Part shown: piece by piece, positions 43,061-54,887 of the stretch
Layout of the letters: the number at the start of each line of letters is the position of its first letter
Numbering within the stretch: position 1 is the first letter of the stretch
Assembly (NCBI RefSeq): GCF_019393635.1
Contig: NC_057861.1
Span: 660,389,724-660,453,723, forward strand
DNA: 64,000 nt
Origin: Dromiciops gliroides
Lineage: Eukaryota; Chordata; Mammalia; Microbiotheria; Microbiotheriidae
Reading direction: 5' to 3'
Notes under the pieces: generated by a model
What the model was told of the DNA's origin: nothing
Databases searched by the model: none
The model's input: only the letters and a program-made list of their open reading frames with translations
Program-made: the position numbers and the translations under genes

Positions 43061-43625
43061 TGTGGTAAAATAAATGAAAATTTTTAACTAAAATTTAAGA
43101 GTTGAATGCACATTACTGAAGGACCTCCAGTTTTTGAAGGACCACCCTTTCGGGGAGGAGACCGTGACAAACAGCCGTGTGCCTGCTAATGCTCGGGAGA
43201 GCGTGACCAAGAACTCCACTTCCTGGGTGCGAGCTTAAAAATGAGGAGAGAACTGAAGTGGGTGCTCTCGCTCTCAGCACACACACACTGGCTCAGGTTT
43301 GACGGGTGATCAGCTCTGGTCCTCGGTGGCAGCACGTGCTTGACGCTGGTTCTCAGCCTGAGAGGTAGCTTTGGGATTCAGTGTGTTTTATAAAAGAATA
43401 TAGACTAAGCTTAGATCTAAGACTATTTATTTGTATTTCTACTTTCCTATTTCTCTAATCAGTATCACCTGTTTGTTGGCTCATTAATTCCCAAACAATA
43501 AAAGCTAAGTAATCCATCTTTAATTAAAGCTCAGAGGTTTCTTTCTCTTACTTGTCTGGGAGATATATATAAGGGAAAGGTTAAAGGGGAGTTTAATGCT
43601 CTTATATCCAATTTTAAATCTCACA
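43061..43625 (+). mobile_element. LTR, plus orientation, different family
   Basis: Begins TGTGGTAAAATAAATG after the polypurine tract and ends AAATCTCACA. AATAAA lies at 43497-43502 and a TTAAAAATG box near 43230. No similarity to the adjacent minus LTR is seen. The sequence right after it (ACAGAGTGCC) continues the split LINE tail. Confidence 0.8.
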
Positions 43626-43685
43626 ACAGAGTGCCTGGCACATTGTCAGCACTTAATAAATGATCTATTGATTAACTGACTAACT
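43626..43685 (+). repeat. L2/CR1-type LINE 3' end, right part
   Basis: 'agagtgcctggcacattgtc', 'agcacttaataaatgatcta', 'ttgattaactgactaac'; this completes the tail interrupted at 42611. Confidence 0.85.
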
Positions 43686-43902
43686 GGTATGTCCATCAGA
43701 GAGTCATGCTTCTTTCTTTGCATTATCAGTTATGACATTTGATCATTAAGAATTATCTCACAAAATATTCTTTGCCTGCTAAGCCTTCTATCCCTAAAGA
43801 ACACAATTAGTTTTACTTATTTCCATCAACTTTTTCAAGGATTATAGAGAAACTATTTTCTGCCTTCTATTTTATTTTATCAATTAATCAATTAATTATT
43901 TT

Positions 43903-44041
43903 CCCAGGGCAATGAGGGTTAAGTGACTTGCCCAAGGGTCACACAGCTAGTAAAGGGTCAAATGTCTGAGGCTGGATTTGAACTCAGTTCCTCTTGAATT
44001 CAGGGCTAGTGCTTTATCTACTGTGCTACCTAGCTGCCCCC
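43903..44041 (-). mobile_element. tRNA/CORE-SINE, antisense
   Basis: 'agggttaagtgacttgccca' to 'ctacctagctgccccc'. Flanks TTCTATTTTATTTTA (left, about 43864-43878) and TTCTATTTGATTTA (right, about 44044-44057) look like a diverged target duplication. Confidence 0.88.
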
Positions 44042-44057
44042 TTTTCTATTTGATTTA

Positions 44058-45100
44058 CTGATTTCTCCTTTAAGTCACAAATTTCCAAAAGAAAACCAAT
44101 TTCTGCCATGATATCAAGTCAAGGTAAGGTTCATTCATATCTGCCAATTTTAGTTTCATGATAGCCTGAGAACTGGCAGTCATGATTATTATACCTATTA
44201 AGTCTTATCTTTCTGTTTCTGGCCCCTTTTGCTTCCAAAACAGGCAACCAAACATAACTTCTCATCATTTTCCACTGAGCAAGCTTGGGTGGTTGCAGAT
44301 GTGGAAATACTTCATCCTTTACAATCTGAACAAAATTAGCATGAGCTTTAAAAAAAGGCTGATGAAAAGTTGTTGGAAGCAAGCAAGAAGTTGGCACAAT
44401 AAACACTCTGAGAGCTCTTACTGGCATCACAAACTGGCACCAGGCAGCCAAATCTCCACAAGGGAAAACACAACATTTCTGTGGATAAACAAATAAGATT
44501 TTGATAGGAAGAAAAACCAACCCCAAAGTTGAGGGAGGTTGAGTAAATAGCCTCATCTAAATAATATACTTGGTGAAATTATAGTAAGCATCCCCATCAA
44601 GCTTGTTAGTAGGCTACACCTTCAAAGTGAGATAGAAAAATGAGAAAATTATCCATATTATGTCCAGAAACATAAGCACTTTGGGAGTCTTTCATTGCTT
44701 CAATTCTCTATTTTTCTCTCTCTGTTTAGACACAATCTTAAAATATGGCCCCAACCTTATTAGTTTTATTTTTTTAAAACACATACTTGGTTATCTTGCA
44801 AAGTATTTTCCAGTCATTTCTTATCCACTACTTATAAGATTTCCATGAGGTTAGGAAATATAGTTTTCATTTTTACAATTTATGGAACTATAGTTCTGGG
44901 AAGGTAGGTGATCCTAGGTCAAATCAGGGGAGAAAAATAAACTTGCAAGTTCCAAGTACCACTTCCCCATTGTCTTACTGAATAACTGGAGAATTTTCCA
45001 TTACAAAGAGGAAAGATTTTGCATTCTCAAGTAACTGACAAGTTTCAACAATGAATGACAAATTATTCTTTGCTAGATTCCATAGTTCTGGTTGTAAATT
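44058..45100. other. Unassigned stretch with the longest ORF of the window
   Basis: A 141-codon minus ORF (44131-44556) overlaps a 104-codon plus ORF (44182-44496). Neither shows a domain, signal peptide or repeat I recognise, and one ORF of this size is about what chance gives in 64 kb. I do not call a gene. Confidence 0.4.
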
Positions 45101-45102
45101 TT

Positions 45103-45104
45103 AC

Positions 45105-45135
<31 letters not shown>

Positions 45136-45320
45136 CAGAGACAGAGAGACAGAGACAGAGACAGAGACAAAGAGACAGAGATATAGAGAAACAGAAAGAC
45201 AGAGATACAGAGAAACAGACAGAGACACAGAGACAGACACACAGATAGAGACACAGGAAGAGAAATAGACAAAGACAGAGAGACAGAGAAAGAGAGACAG
45301 AGACAAAGAGAGAGAAAGAG
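45103..45320. repeat. (GACAGA)n / GAGACA microsatellite
   Basis: About 218 bp of variant GAGACAGA repeats. Overlapping Ser/Leu-rich minus ORFs are artefacts. Confidence 0.95.
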
Positions 45321-45361
45321 GTATTTTCCCACTCATTAAACACCCAGGGACTCTCCTTATC

Positions 45362-45840
45362 TATTCATTCATTCATTCATTCATTCATTCATTCATTCAT
45401 TCATTCATTCATTTGTTTTTCATTAATTAGTTTATTTATTTATGCATTTATTTATCTATGTATTAATTCATTAATTCATTTATTTATTCATCTTCATTCA
45501 TTTATCTATTTATTTATCTGTCAATCATCTTTCTATCTTCTATCTATCTGTCTGTCTCTCATTTCATTCATTAATTCATTTATTTACTTATCCATTCATC
45601 CATTTATTTATTTTGTTTATTTATTCATCCATCCATCCATCCATTCATTCATTTATTCATTCATATATATTTATTTACCTATTCATTCATTCATTTGCTT
45701 GTTTATTTATTCATTCATTCATTCATTTATCTATTTATCTATTCATTAATCATTAATGTATTTACTTATTCATTTATTTATTTATCTACTCATTTATTTA
45801 TTTACTTATTTGTTTTTTCCTTGGTTTGTTTGTTTATTTA
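45362..45840. repeat. (ATTC)n passing into degenerate ATTT/ATCT/ATCC tetranucleotides
   Basis: A pure ATTC block at 45362-45412 is followed by more than 400 bp of mixed four-base repeats. Confidence 0.95.
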
Positions 45841-45884
45841 CTTTTACTCTGCTTTTTTAACAAACAAGATCTCATCCTCAGAAC

Positions 45885-45960
45885 AAGCTTCAAAGAATCT
45901 TAGACTGAGAGCTGGAAGGGACCTTAAAGGTCATCCATCTATAGTGCAGATGTCTTCAGT
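45885..45960 (+). repeat. Ancient amniote/mammalian repeat fragment
   Basis: 'gaatcttagactgagagctggaagggaccttaaaggtcat' is the signature of an old dispersed family; variants recur at 47325-47375 and 47500-47570. Name not certain (CR1/L3- or MIR-like). Confidence 0.5.
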
Positions 45961-46074
45961 TTTTTTTGTCTTACTTTATGTTTAAACTCAAAAATTATTT
46001 AAGTATTGCCACCCCGAGTTTTTGTTTGTATATGTTATAACAATTGATATTTATTACTATGTGACCATTTATAT

Positions 46075-46260
46075 GATGCTTTAAGGTTTGCAAAGAGCTT
46101 TACAAATATCTCATTTTATCCTCCTCACAGTTTTATATGGTAGCTGCTATTATTAACTTGCCATTGATTACTCAACTATTGAGTGTATTAAGTGTATGAG
46201 TTCAGATCTTCCTGATTCCAGTTCCAAAACTCAATCCATTGAGACACTTTAGAAATTAAA
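46075..46260 (-). repeat. MIR SINE, antisense
   Basis: 'ggtttgcaaagagctttaca', 'tctcattttatcctcctcac', 'gttcagatcttcctgattcc'. Confidence 0.7.
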
Positions 46261-46369
46261 GTGTCTTAGTATTATGATAAAAAGAGTTTTGACATCATAG
46301 ATCCTCTAGAAGGGTCTGACGGTCCACAGGCTGCCTGGAGTACACTTGGAGAATTCCTGATTTAATATA

Positions 46370-46515
46370 ATCTCCTTCTTTTACCTAATAGATGAGAAAA
46401 CAATCTCAGTGAATATAAATGATTTCTCCAAAGTCAGAAATGTGCAGTACTTTGCAAACAGTCACATAGCTGATAAGTATCAGAGTCAACACTCATCCTT
46501 TGCTTTCTAGAAAAT
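46370..46515 (-). repeat. MIR SINE, antisense, second copy
   Basis: 'tagatgagaaaacaatctca', 'cagtcacatagctgataagt'. Confidence 0.6.
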
Positions 46516-46841
46516 CCACTATGCTATATTCATTAAATGCTATAAAAATTGATCATGTGCTTTCTGTCAAGATCCTTAAATTCCACAAATCAGGGGCTGA
46601 AAACAGCCATTTCTGCATCAATTCAACCCTCAAATAGAAGCCATTACATTTCAAACTAACAGTAAATTTTTTTATAGAAAAATTAACTTGGAAAAGCCAT
46701 TTATTTCCTTTTGAACCTGTTTGCAAATGATACATTTTTCATTGAACAATTGTGCTGAACTTTTCCATTATGAATTGATTATATATATACATACATGTGT
46801 ATGTATATATAAATACATGCATATATGTATATGTACATACA

Positions 46842-46906
<65 letters not shown>
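46842..46906. repeat. Perfect (CT)n(TA)n(GA)n palindrome
   Basis: A CT run, a TA run and a GA run of similar length are adjacent, so the block is its own reverse complement over about 60 bp. It continues a TA/CA microsatellite at 46780-46840. Confidence 0.95.
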
Positions 46907-46908
<2 letters not shown>

Positions 46909-46909
46909 C

Positions 46910-47795
46910 AGATGTTGAAAGATCTCTTCCATCCAACTCTTGCCTCCATAACTATATCATTTAACTGCTGAAGAAAATAGCTGAATATGGGACAGCATTT
47001 ATATGGCCTTATAAAAATTTCCCTTGCGTGGACCAAAAAAGCCCATTGCCTCACTAGCAGCTGGCAAAATAAGTTGGCTATCAGTTAAGGGGCTACTCCC
47101 TGGAAGAAAAAATGATGATACTAATTAATCTGGATTTTCAATGATGGCATTCTAGATTTTTCTTCTAGTTATAATTATTTTTATTCACCACGTATTTAGT
47201 GACTTTAAGTATCATTTTCCATAAAAATCAAAAGCACTAACTATAAAATGTATAGGAAATGTTTATGTAGAATTTGTATGCATAGTATATATGTACAGTA
47301 AGTATGACATAAGTATTACATTTCATAGAATCATAGACTATTAGAACTGGAAGGCAGTAGGTAAATGCTCAGAGCCAAGTCATCCACCCATATTTCTGTA
47401 TTTCTGGTCTGTATGGTATAAACTACAAATCCACTGACAGGATGCCAAACTCTCTCCATATGTTTCCCAGGACCTTCAGGTTAACATATAAAATGCTTAG
47501 AATATCTGGAATAGAATTTTAAGTTCATAGAATTTTAAGTTCGAAAGGACCTTAGAATTCACATGGCCATCACATCATAGATGAGGAAACTAAGGCTCAG
47601 AATATTGAAATAATATACCTTTCCATCCTGATATCCTAGGTGTTTTCCCAACAAAAGCCAGGAAAATTTGTATTTATACTTCCTTATTCTAAGGGTATGT
47701 CTGCCAAGTCACTAAAATTGGAATTTTTTTTTAAATCACAGGAAGTGTTTGAGATAATACCTTTCAAGTGTTTTTTACACTTTTCAACTCTCTTC
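46910..47795. other. Mostly unassigned stretch
   Basis: Contains two fragments of the 'ggaagggacctta' family (about 47325-47375, 47500-47600) and a tandem ATAGAATTTTAAGTTC duplication at about 47513-47544. No gene is seen. Confidence 0.45.
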
Positions 47796-47799
47796 CCTC

Positions 47800-48200
47800 T
47801 TCCTCCTCATTGTCACCACACACTTTGCAATCCAATGACACTGGCTTCATCTCTGTTCTTTGAACAAGACACCCTATATTCAGAATGGGCATTTCTCACT
47901 ACTTGTCTCCCATGCTTAGAATGTTCTGCTTCTCATCTCAGCATTCTGGGGTCCCAGCTTAAATCTTATCTTATCTAGAAAGCCTTTCCTGATTACACTT
48001 AATTCTAGTGCCTTCTCTCATGACTATTTCCAGCTTATCCTGTATATAATCTGTTTGCACATAGTTGTTTGCACATTGTTTCTCCATTAGACTTTGAGAT
48101 TTTTAGGATCAGGGACTTTCTTTTGCCTTCCCTTTTATTTCCAGTGCTTAGCATAATGCCTGACATATAGGAGGTGCTTAATAAATGTTTATGAACCGAC
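47800..48200 (+). repeat. L2/CR1-type LINE 3' end
   Basis: 'agaaagcctttcctgattac', 'ctccattagactttgagatt', 'ccagtgcttagcataatgcc', then 'gtgcttaataaatgtttatg'. Most of the ORF at 47640-47978 is this repeat. Confidence 0.85.
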
Positions 48201-48584
48201 TTTCTTATTTTTCCTTCTCATTTTTCTGTATACATTATGAAAATGATCCCTTTCTGCATGATATGACATTAAAATAGAGCCTACATAACCTTTATTCCTT
48301 TAAAAAATTTTTAGTTCTTTTTGTGAAGACATCCTATTCTTATGATTTGCATTCAAATTATACTTAGTCTCATCAGTGGCTCTTTTACAAATTATCCTTT
48401 AAGTAGGTGTCTTCAATAGCTGTCTAATATATCTGTATGATATTGATTATTATTAATATTAATATCAGAGTGTGATATTTTATAACCTTGCCTCCAAGTG
48501 TGTGTAAGGGAAGTGCTTCTTGGGTTTATCGCTCTCTTTGCACTGGCTATATACTCCAAATTTTCCTAAAACACATAATAAAAT

Positions 48585-49135
48585 GGTAAATATCAAAAGC
48601 ATTTGGAACTAGCTAAAAAATGGAAAAGATGATCATTTGAACAGATTCCTTGAGACCTAGGAGCAATCAATTCTAGAAGTCAAGTGTTTCATAAATGCAA
48701 GAATACAAACTACTAGGACAAATATCCCCTATTTCCTTCTGAGAAAACTGCAATGCAGCTAGATAAAAACTAGATTTAAAGAATCAACTTATACCATATA
48801 CCACAATAAGTTCCAAATGGAAGAAAAGAATCCAAATATAAAAACTCATAAAACAGAAGAGAATAAAAAATAGTTATTTTAACAACTATGGGTAGAGTGA
48901 AAATATTTAAACACATATTATAATAAAAATAAAATATAATGAATAATAATAAAATATTAATTAATAACAAAATATTAAAAACATTTAAATTTAAAAGTTT
49001 TAACATGAACAGAATAAATACAATCATAATAAGAAAAGCTTCCAGAGGAAAAATCTTCACAATAAATATCTCTGTTAAATATCTGATATTAAAAATATTT
49101 ATAGAATTGATATCACCATATAAGACTAAATGACA
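48585..49135 (+). mobile_element. Old L1 ORF2 C-terminal relic (tentative)
   Basis: 'caacttataccatataccacaataagttccaaatgg' follows L1 ORF2 order (compare 63865-63910 and 20505-20535), then decays into A/T-rich sequence. Confidence 0.45.
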
Positions 49136-49139
49136 TTTC

Positions 49140-49960
49140 TTAGTATATAAATCATGGAATTGTTATATACTGACCTCCTTTCTCAAAGAATTCAGCATCT
49201 AGCTTACTATCTTCTCTTCAACTCATGCCCTTGTACTAGAAGTTATCAACATTCATATTGATACTCTTTGAAACACTCTAATCTCATAGCTCTTCAATCA
49301 GATTAAATCCTATTACGTAGAATTCCATTCCAGCTCACCATAGCAAAGGTATACATACACTTTGAATCTAATCATTGCTATACAGATTTTTTCTTCCTTT
49401 ATGAAGAACTCTTACATTCCTCCGAGTATAACCTTCTATGATTCCATTTCTCCCTATGTTTCAGTCTATGTAAATCTATTCTTTGCATTTATGACTCCAG
49501 TCCCTCTACCCTTCACTGCTTTCTGAGGCTATTTACCCAGTTCTGAATTAAGTTATCCTCTTTCTCAATGTTAACCCGATACATTGTCATGTACTCTCAG
49601 ATTCCTCATATCCTTGTCTTATCTAAGCAATAAGTCCACAACAGAGATCATCATCTTTCCCCACTAATCCAACCCTCTACTAGTCTCCATTGTGTTTATC
49701 AAAAGAACCACCATTATCTAAGCCTGCTCCTTCCATAATATCTGCATTATGGTGGGTTCCTCACTCTCCTTTATTCCATAATTCCATATACCCAGTACAT
49801 TTCCATATTTTGTTATTTTTTTTTACTTCTTTGCTTCTGACACCTTCTCTCTAATCACATAACTATCACTTTAGACACTTTAGCCTCTTCAGCTCTATTA
49901 CACTTACTATTACAATGACATTCTCTCTGTCTCAAACATCTTCTCACTCCAGTATATCTC
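49140..49960. other. Unassigned, pyrimidine-rich stretch
   Basis: C/T-rich on the plus strand and possibly the more 5', diverged part of the L2/CR1 element that is clear from 49970. No frame is open. Confidence 0.4.
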
Positions 49961-49969
49961 CCACACATC

Positions 49970-50435
49970 TGCCAAAGTGATTTTCCTTTAGCTCAAATCT
50001 GACCATGTCACTTACTTACTAAATAAATTTCATTAGTTCCATAATACCTCTAGGATAAAAATATAAACTTCACTATATACCTTTTAAAGACATTCACAAT
50101 GTGGCCCCAACCTATTTTCCATCTTCATTATATATCACTATCCTTCCTACATTCTTCATGCCAGCCAAACTAGCCTTCTCACTGTTCCTTGTACATGACA
50201 GTTTATTTCTGAACTTTGAGACTTTAAATTGGTTTTATTTCATACCTGGAATGCATTCCCTTCTCCTTTATATTCCATAGACTCTCTTCTTTAAGATGGA
50301 ATTCAAATGCTATTTTCTACATGAAATCTTCCCTAATTTCTTTCTTTCACCCCAACTTACAGTGTTGTCTCTCTTTAGTTAACTTTGCTTATTTCTCACT
50401 CTCTCTTTTGTATTTTGCATATGTTTAAGTATGTA
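49970..50435 (+). repeat. L2/CR1-type LINE 3' region, left part
   Basis: 'caaatctgaccatgtcactt', 'acattcacaatgtggcccca', 'ctggaatgcattcccttctc', 'catgaaatcttccctaattt'. It is split by the SINE at 50436 and continues at 50583. Confidence 0.8.
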
Positions 50436-50582
50436 GGGGCAGCTAGATGGGGCAGTGGATAGAGCACTGGCCCTGGAGTCAGGAGGACCTGAGTTCAAAT
50501 CCAGCCTCAGACACTTAACACTTACTAGCTGTGTGACCCTGGGCAAGTCACTTAACCCCAATTGCCTCACTAAAAAAAAAAA
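50436..50582 (+). mobile_element. tRNA/CORE-SINE, full length, inserted in an L2/CR1 tail
   Basis: Near-consensus head ('ggggcagctagatggggcag') and core, A10 tail. Flanks AAGTATGTA (left) and AATGTATGTA (right) give a short target duplication. The low divergence suggests a young copy. Confidence 0.95.
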
Positions 50583-50735
50583 TGTATGTACACATTCTAC
50601 ACTTGGATAAAATGTAATTAATTTGCCTGAAAATCAGAGATTGTTTCTCTAGCATTTATCACAGTTCCTGGAACATTATTAATGTTTTAATTTTAATGAT
50701 GCTTAATAAATGTTCGTGGATTGATTTGAACTTAG
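50583..50735 (+). repeat. L2/CR1-type LINE 3' end, right part
   Basis: 'catttatcacagttcctgga' and 'tgcttaataaatgttcgtgg' finish the element interrupted by the SINE. Confidence 0.8.
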
Positions 50736-50848
50736 CAAATTATTGCTCATTGATATATACTTTTAGTAGTAGCCAAAAAAAATGGGGAAAACATTGTGTG
50801 TCCATTTATTGGAGAGGGACAGGTGATCAAATAAAAACTTTGACTTTC

Positions 50849-51007
50849 GGGGCAGCTAGGTGGCGCAGTGGATAGAGCACCAGCCCTGGAGTCAGGAGTA
50901 CCTGAGTTCAAATCTGGTCTCAGACACTTAACACTAGCTGTGTGACCCTGGGCAAGTCACTTAAACTCCATTGCCTCACTAAAAAAACAAAAAACAAAAA
51001 CAAAAAC
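50849..51007 (+). mobile_element. tRNA/CORE-SINE, full length
   Basis: 'ggggcagctaggtggcgcag' to 'cattgcctcac' with a CAAAAA-type tail. The left flank TTTGACTTTC and right flank TTAGACTTTC suggest a target duplication. Confidence 0.95.
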
Positions 51008-51219
51008 GTTAGACTTTCTTAAAGCTAATAAGAAAGATAACACAACAATGGTCATTGTAATAGAAAGAAAGAAGAATATGGAAAAAATATCAGAGTTAGA
51101 AATGGCAAGATTTGGTAAAAATAAATAAAATAAAATAAACTGGATATATGAGGTGAAGAGGAATGAGGAATCCAGCATAAAGCTGAAGTTATAAACATGA
51201 GAGACTGGAAGAATGTTAT

Positions 51220-51222
<3 letters not shown>

Positions 51223-51311
<89 letters not shown>

Positions 51312-51350
51312 TATACACACACACACATATATATATGTAATAAAGTTTGA
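51223..51350. repeat. (TA)n microsatellite, about 42 units, then CA/TA
   Basis: TA run from 51223 to 51306 followed by (CA)n and a short (TA)n. Tyr/Ile-repeat minus ORFs are artefacts. Confidence 0.97.
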
Positions 51351-52420
51351 GGGATAAGTAAGTTTGTGGATAAAGATGATGAGTTTGATTTTGAATCTGT
51401 TAAGCTTAAGATGTCTCATGGATATCTTGTTTGAAATGTTCCAGGTAGCTGGGTATATAGGATAGAAGACTTTGGCTAGATAGGAAAATACATTAAAAAA
51501 ATCAGGTTTTTTTCTTCTTAAAAAGCTATGAAGTGAGCATCTTCCTAATGAATTAAATCTGTCCATTGAATCACATTACATAGAGTTCCATTCAGGAAAA
51601 AAAATAGAAAATTTTACTTAAAAATAAAATTAAATCAAGCATGAGAAACATTTATATTTTTATCAATATATATATTAGCAAAATATATTTTCTTAGCAAA
51701 AAGTTATTTTCAAAATAAAAATGCAAGATTGAAATACCAGAAACTATGAGTTATATGAAAGGCCACTTTAGAGAAATGAGGATTTCAAAATCCCTAATGA
51801 TTTATTCAATTATTTGGCTAAGTTTTTCATCTGCATGTTGCCTCTCACATAGTTAAGATCATTGTATTTATGGCTTCTTCATGGTCTTTTGCTGTCACTT
51901 GGATTTAGCTCTCTTTCTAGGTATTTCTGGCCCTATGATATATGATAAATCTTCCTAAACATTGGATTGGAGTATCTGGGAATTACCAACTGCCTGTCAT
52001 TGCTCAGTGATGATAATATTTGATGTCTGAATACTGAAAGTTTAGCTACAAGATATTTTTGTTCAGGACCAATTCATTCACAGTGTAGGTAATGGTTACT
52101 ACTAGAGAGAAAGATACAGAGACTAAGACTGAGAGATACACAGAGATGGAGAAAGATATGAAGTGAAAAACTGTTGCAAAGAAATAAGCTACCATCCCTG
52201 TTCTCTAAGAGAGAGAATTTCTCCAGGAGTTAGAACCAGGGGCAAAGGGAATTGTGTTCCAGTTACCAATCTAGCAGTTATTTTTAGCTCCGGCTTGACT
52301 GTAAGAACACAGACAGCTGAAGGGCTTAATTAGCATTAAAGATGTTAATGATTTTCAGGTAATGTATACTGAATCAGATGCCCATTTTATTAAAAAAAAG
52401 TACAGTCAAATTTCATCTGA
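51351..52420. other. Unassigned stretch
   Basis: No gene or repeat is recognised. Confidence 0.45.
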
Positions 52421-52423
52421 ATG

Positions 52424-52490
52424 GTAGGGTGTTATAATGGAAAGAACACTGGCTTCAGAATTGGAGGCTATGGTTTGATTCCCTCACTCT
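52424..52490 (+). repeat. MIR head fragment
   Basis: 'ggtagggtgttataatggaaagaacactggcttcagaattgg' has the MIR 5' layout. Confidence 0.45.
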
Positions 52491-52932
52491 CATTAGATTA
52501 TCTGCTCATCTATTTTATTACTATATTTCCTTAAAGTCCTTTATGCTTCTTCTTGTACAAGAGTCATCCTTGGTAATTTGATGCAGCCTACTTAATACAA
52601 CACCTCTCCAATGTTCTTTGATTATCTGGAAATCTGATCCTTCTGAGATAATAGTATTACACAATTTTCAGCCACATAAGATCATGGGGCAACTATTGAT
52701 GTTAAATTATTTGTTGTCATAGAGAAGAAATTGAGATCACTGAAAGTGCTATGTAATTTCACAAAGGCAATCTGTTCTTCCCTCTTCCTTCTACTCGATT
52801 CTGGACACACGTTATTTTATATCTGTAGCTGCTGTCTAATATTTATGGACTGATGGAACAACCAAATGGACTATCTATCTAACTGCATTTTGTAACATGG
52901 ACAATGTCTTCACTTTCATCCACTTTGGTTTT

Positions 52933-53067
52933 GCGGGGCAATGAGGGTTAAGTGACTTGCCCAGGGTCACACAGCTAGCAAGTGTCAAGTGTCTGAGGTT
53001 GGATTTGAACCCAGGTCCTCCTGAATCCAGTGCTGGTGCTTTATACACTGCACCACCTAGCTGCTCC
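52933..53067 (-). mobile_element. tRNA/CORE-SINE, antisense
   Basis: 'gcaatgagggttaagtgact' to 'caccacctagctgctcc'. Flanks CACTTTGGTTTT and CTACTTTGTTTTT form a diverged duplication. Confidence 0.93.
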
Positions 53068-53082
53068 CTACTTTGTTTTTCC

Positions 53083-54235
53083 AGTATGAGTAATTAACAC
53101 AATCTCTAAAAGTTCTACCCAGTTGCCTAATAAAGTATTATTGAAAGAATTAATAAATGCATAGATTAACACTTTATTGAATTGCTTCCCATTTTGTATT
53201 GTCAGATAGTTTTTCCCTCTTTATCAATAACAGTTGATCAATTTAAAGCTTAGAAAGAATTCTGTTGTGAAAGCTTAGTCAAGTGTAAAAGTTAAAAGGT
53301 AGATCACATTCTTTTTTTTAAAGTAAGGTGTCAAAATGGGTGTTTTTCTTTTTCTTTTTAAATATATTAAAAATTAGAGAAACAGATCAGTGATATTATC
53401 TTGAATAATGCCAGTTACATTGTAGGCTATTATATAAAAAGCAAACAAAAATTAAAAATTTTCTTTCTTTTAATCACTTTAAGAAAACAGTTTTTGAAGC
53501 CACACATTGTTATTATTTCATGTGTTTTCATTGTTATTGTATATCACTGAATTTTAAAATTATATGAATATAAATTGAAAAGTTTTATTCATTTATCCAC
53601 TTGTACTCTTTTTTTCCTTTTTCTTAAACATATTTGGTTGCCAAAAATTTATGTGAAGGAATATCCTCTAGAAGCCCAAATACATGGATCTGAGACAAGA
53701 CAAACTTATATGTGCCCCCCAATCACCCTGATTCTTTTCTTGAATTATTAAATGGTTTCATTAATCCATCCCTATCTTCTTCAATTTTTAGGACACATCC
53801 CAGGTCACATCAATATTATGAATATTTGTGAGAAGTTATATGATGAAAAGCATTAAGCTTCTGAAAGCAAAATATATTCTAAAAATATCAACATTATTGG
53901 TCTCCTTTGTAATCTGATGTATTATACCTTGCATTTAAGAACATTTTTCTTAAAAGGGGTCCATATGCTTCACTAGACTACCAGAGAAGATGTAGGAAAA
54001 AGTTTTGGCAAACTTTCCAAAATCTTAAAATAAAGTTCTTATAAATATCATACTTTCTTGTGTTCCTTTTTATCTAAACACCATTTCTTTGGTTTGCTTG
54101 TTTGTTTATCCATCCTTTCTACTTCCCATCTCCCAGATGAAGGCAGTGAGAATTTACAATTACCTTCTATGCTCAAATGTTACGTTTTAGGTAGTAGATT
54201 TATAAACTACATGTGTGTGCATTTCTCATTGTGTT
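53083..54235. other. Unassigned AT-rich stretch
   Basis: No gene or repeat is recognised. Confidence 0.45.
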
Positions 54236-54239
54236 CCCA

Positions 54240-54470
54240 GTCTAGCCTAGTCTGGGGCCACATCCTATAGGAAGCCTTTTCAATTCCACTAAATTTTAAA
54301 CATTCTTCACCTTATAAAATTGATTTTTAATTGTTTAAATGTTATATATTCCAGTAGAATGTATATGTTTGTTTGTTTATTTTGGCTTTTATAGCCAGCA
54401 AGCACCCAACATAATGTTTTACACATCATAGGGATATAATAAATGCTTGTTGAATTCAATTCAATTGGAG
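54240..54470 (+). repeat. L2/CR1-type LINE 3' end
   Basis: 'aggaagccttttcaattcca', 'ccagtagaatgtatatgttt', 'ataataaatgcttgttgaat'. Confidence 0.75.
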
Positions 54471-54489
54471 TTGTCAGTAAGGTCTACAG

Positions 54490-54700
54490 GAGAGACTTTT
54501 AACCATTTCTGTGTGTCATGAACTTCTCTGGAAGTCTGGTGAAGCCATTTTAAGAAAAATGCTCTCATACATACAAGGTATCACAGGATTTGCAAAGAAA
54601 ACCAATTATGTTGAAATAGAGTTATCAAAATATTTTTAAAAATCAACAAAACAAAACAAAAGCAAGTTCATAGACTCCAGGTTAAGAACTCCTGAACTAG
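54490..54700. repeat. Ancient DNA-transposon-like repeat
   Basis: 'gagacttttaaccatttctg', 'ggaagtctggtgaagccatt', then 'ctccaggttaagaactcctg'. The ends TTAACC and GGTTAA are inverted. Same family as 24190-24415. Name not certain. Confidence 0.45.
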
Positions 54701-54887
54701 AAACTGAAAGAAAATAAACTGATTGATATACCCAAATGATAACCCACAAATAAATGATGGATTAATAATTAAATATACAACCAATAAACCAATATTGATA
54801 AGAATATGAGAAACTGAGGAAAATGTTATATAGGGTTGCATTTTTTTTACAGGGTTGCATTTTAAAAGATGTAATCAGAATCTGAAT

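Noticed and set aside
45063..45343. Three overlapping minus-strand ORFs rich in Ser/Leu/Val that resemble membrane proteins
   Set aside because: They are translations of the GACAGA microsatellite in three frames.
45362..45840. CRISPR-like array of short direct repeats
   Set aside because: The units are four-base microsatellite repeats without spacers, in a vertebrate genome.
51052..51566. Minus-strand ORFs of 90 and 114 codons
   Set aside because: They consist largely of Tyr-Ile repeats from a (TA)n microsatellite.
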